Assembly (NCBI RefSeq): GCF_900292035.1
Contig: NZ_OMPO01000001.1
Location: 1,681,192-1,745,191 of the forward strand
Reading direction: 5' to 3'
Origin: Blastococcus sp. Marseille-P5729
GTDB lineage: Bacteria; Actinomycetota; Actinomycetes; Mycobacteriales; Antricoccaceae
DNA length: 64,000 nucleotides
Shown: positions 63,881 through 64,000 of the stretch, piece after piece
Position numbering within the stretch: the first letter of the stretch is position 1
How the letters are laid out: each line of letters begins with the position of its first letter
Program-made: the position numbers and the translations under genes
Notes under the pieces: generated by a model
Seen by the model: the letters and a program-made list of their open reading frames with translations, nothing else
What the model was told of the DNA's origin: nothing
Databases searched by the model: none

Positions 63881-64000
63881 CTAGATGTCGAAGTCGACGG
63901 TGACCTTCTCGGTGAGCGGTCGTGACTGGCATGCGAGCCGGATGCCGTTGGCGGCCTCGTCGGGCTCGAGCGCCCAGTTGACCTCCATCTCGCCCTCGCC
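63881..64000 (-). CDS. C-terminal end of a ferredoxin-domain oxidoreductase, cut by window edge
   Basis: The last 39 codons read GEGEMEVNWALEPDEAANGI, then RLACQSRPLTEKVTVDFDI, the C-terminal part of a plant-type [2Fe-2S] domain with its last cluster Cys in ACQS. This arrangement occurs in reductases such as PaaE, HmpX-like and KshB proteins that feed electrons to oxygenases. The FAD/NAD domains lie outside the window, so the exact member cannot be named. Confidence 0.85.
   Translation of the reverse strand, partial: GEGEMEVNWALEPDEAANGIRLACQSRPLTEKVTVDFDI

Noticed and set aside
63539-63932. Long minus-strand open frames across the 63.4-kb repeat cluster
   Set aside because: They lack ribosome sites, do not couple to neighbours as the sdh case does, and one runs over the end of the reductase gene; open frames arise easily in this GC-rich repeat.

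Overview
The window is high-GC DNA (short intergenic gaps, frequent 4-base ATGA overlaps, GTG starts) with the gene content of an Actinomycetota chromosome: F420-type LLM and deazaflavin enzymes, a PstP-like phosphatase, CsoR, and an SdhC-SdhA-SdhB operon with a one-piece membrane anchor. I cannot name the species. No rRNA, tRNA or CRISPR array was seen.

Region 1 (1-20.7 kb) is an accessory copper/redox island. It holds a CcdA/TlpA thiol-redox pair, a two-component system, a SHOCT membrane peptide, a Tat-exported multicopper oxidase, a BNR-type lipoprotein, a DUF305 lipoprotein and a DoxX protein. A minus-strand block follows: a P1B ATPase with fused cupredoxin and YHS domains, csoR, an archaeal-type (type II) GAPDH, a second P1B ATPase with a CPD motif, and a HAD-GH65 fusion split by an IS3-family element. 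The IS has a GAG target duplication, and removing it restores the reading frame exactly. The right edge holds an HNH-like pseudogene with two amber codons, a second IS3-family element (CGC duplication, nonsense codon in orfA) and a truncated AcoR-type regulator.

Region 2 (21-32 kb) is chromosomal metabolism: psuK-psuG for pseudouridine breakdown, a PP2C phosphatase, a thiamine-type ABC transporter behind a TPP riboswitch, a Pro/Gln/Gly-rich membrane protein, adenosine deaminase and a glucosaminidase.

Region 3 (31.4-45 kb) is acyl-CoA and ring catabolism: enoyl-CoA hydratase, two acyl-CoA dehydrogenases, an acyl-CoA ligase broken by an internal deletion, an MBL lactonase divergent from an intact acyl-CoA ligase with its GntR regulator, F420-type oxidoreductases, a DODA-type dioxygenase, a ThDP enzyme and a cyclase.

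Region 4 (45-64 kb) holds the sdhCAB operon, an SGNH hydrolase, a third copper-type P1B ATPase (CPH) under CsoR-like operators, DedA, an AidB-like dehydrogenase, a LysR regulator, a phenylacetate-CoA ligase behind a TetR operator, membrane proteins of unknown function, an amidase, an alpha/beta hydrolase and the end of a ferredoxin-domain reductase.

The least expected signal is a mosaic, partly palindromic repeat family at 45.85-46.11, 52.89-53.13 and 63.45-63.79 kb. In the first cluster it sits between sdhA and sdhB as a 106-codon open frame that overlaps both neighbours by ATGA, so translational coupling could pass straight through the repeat.
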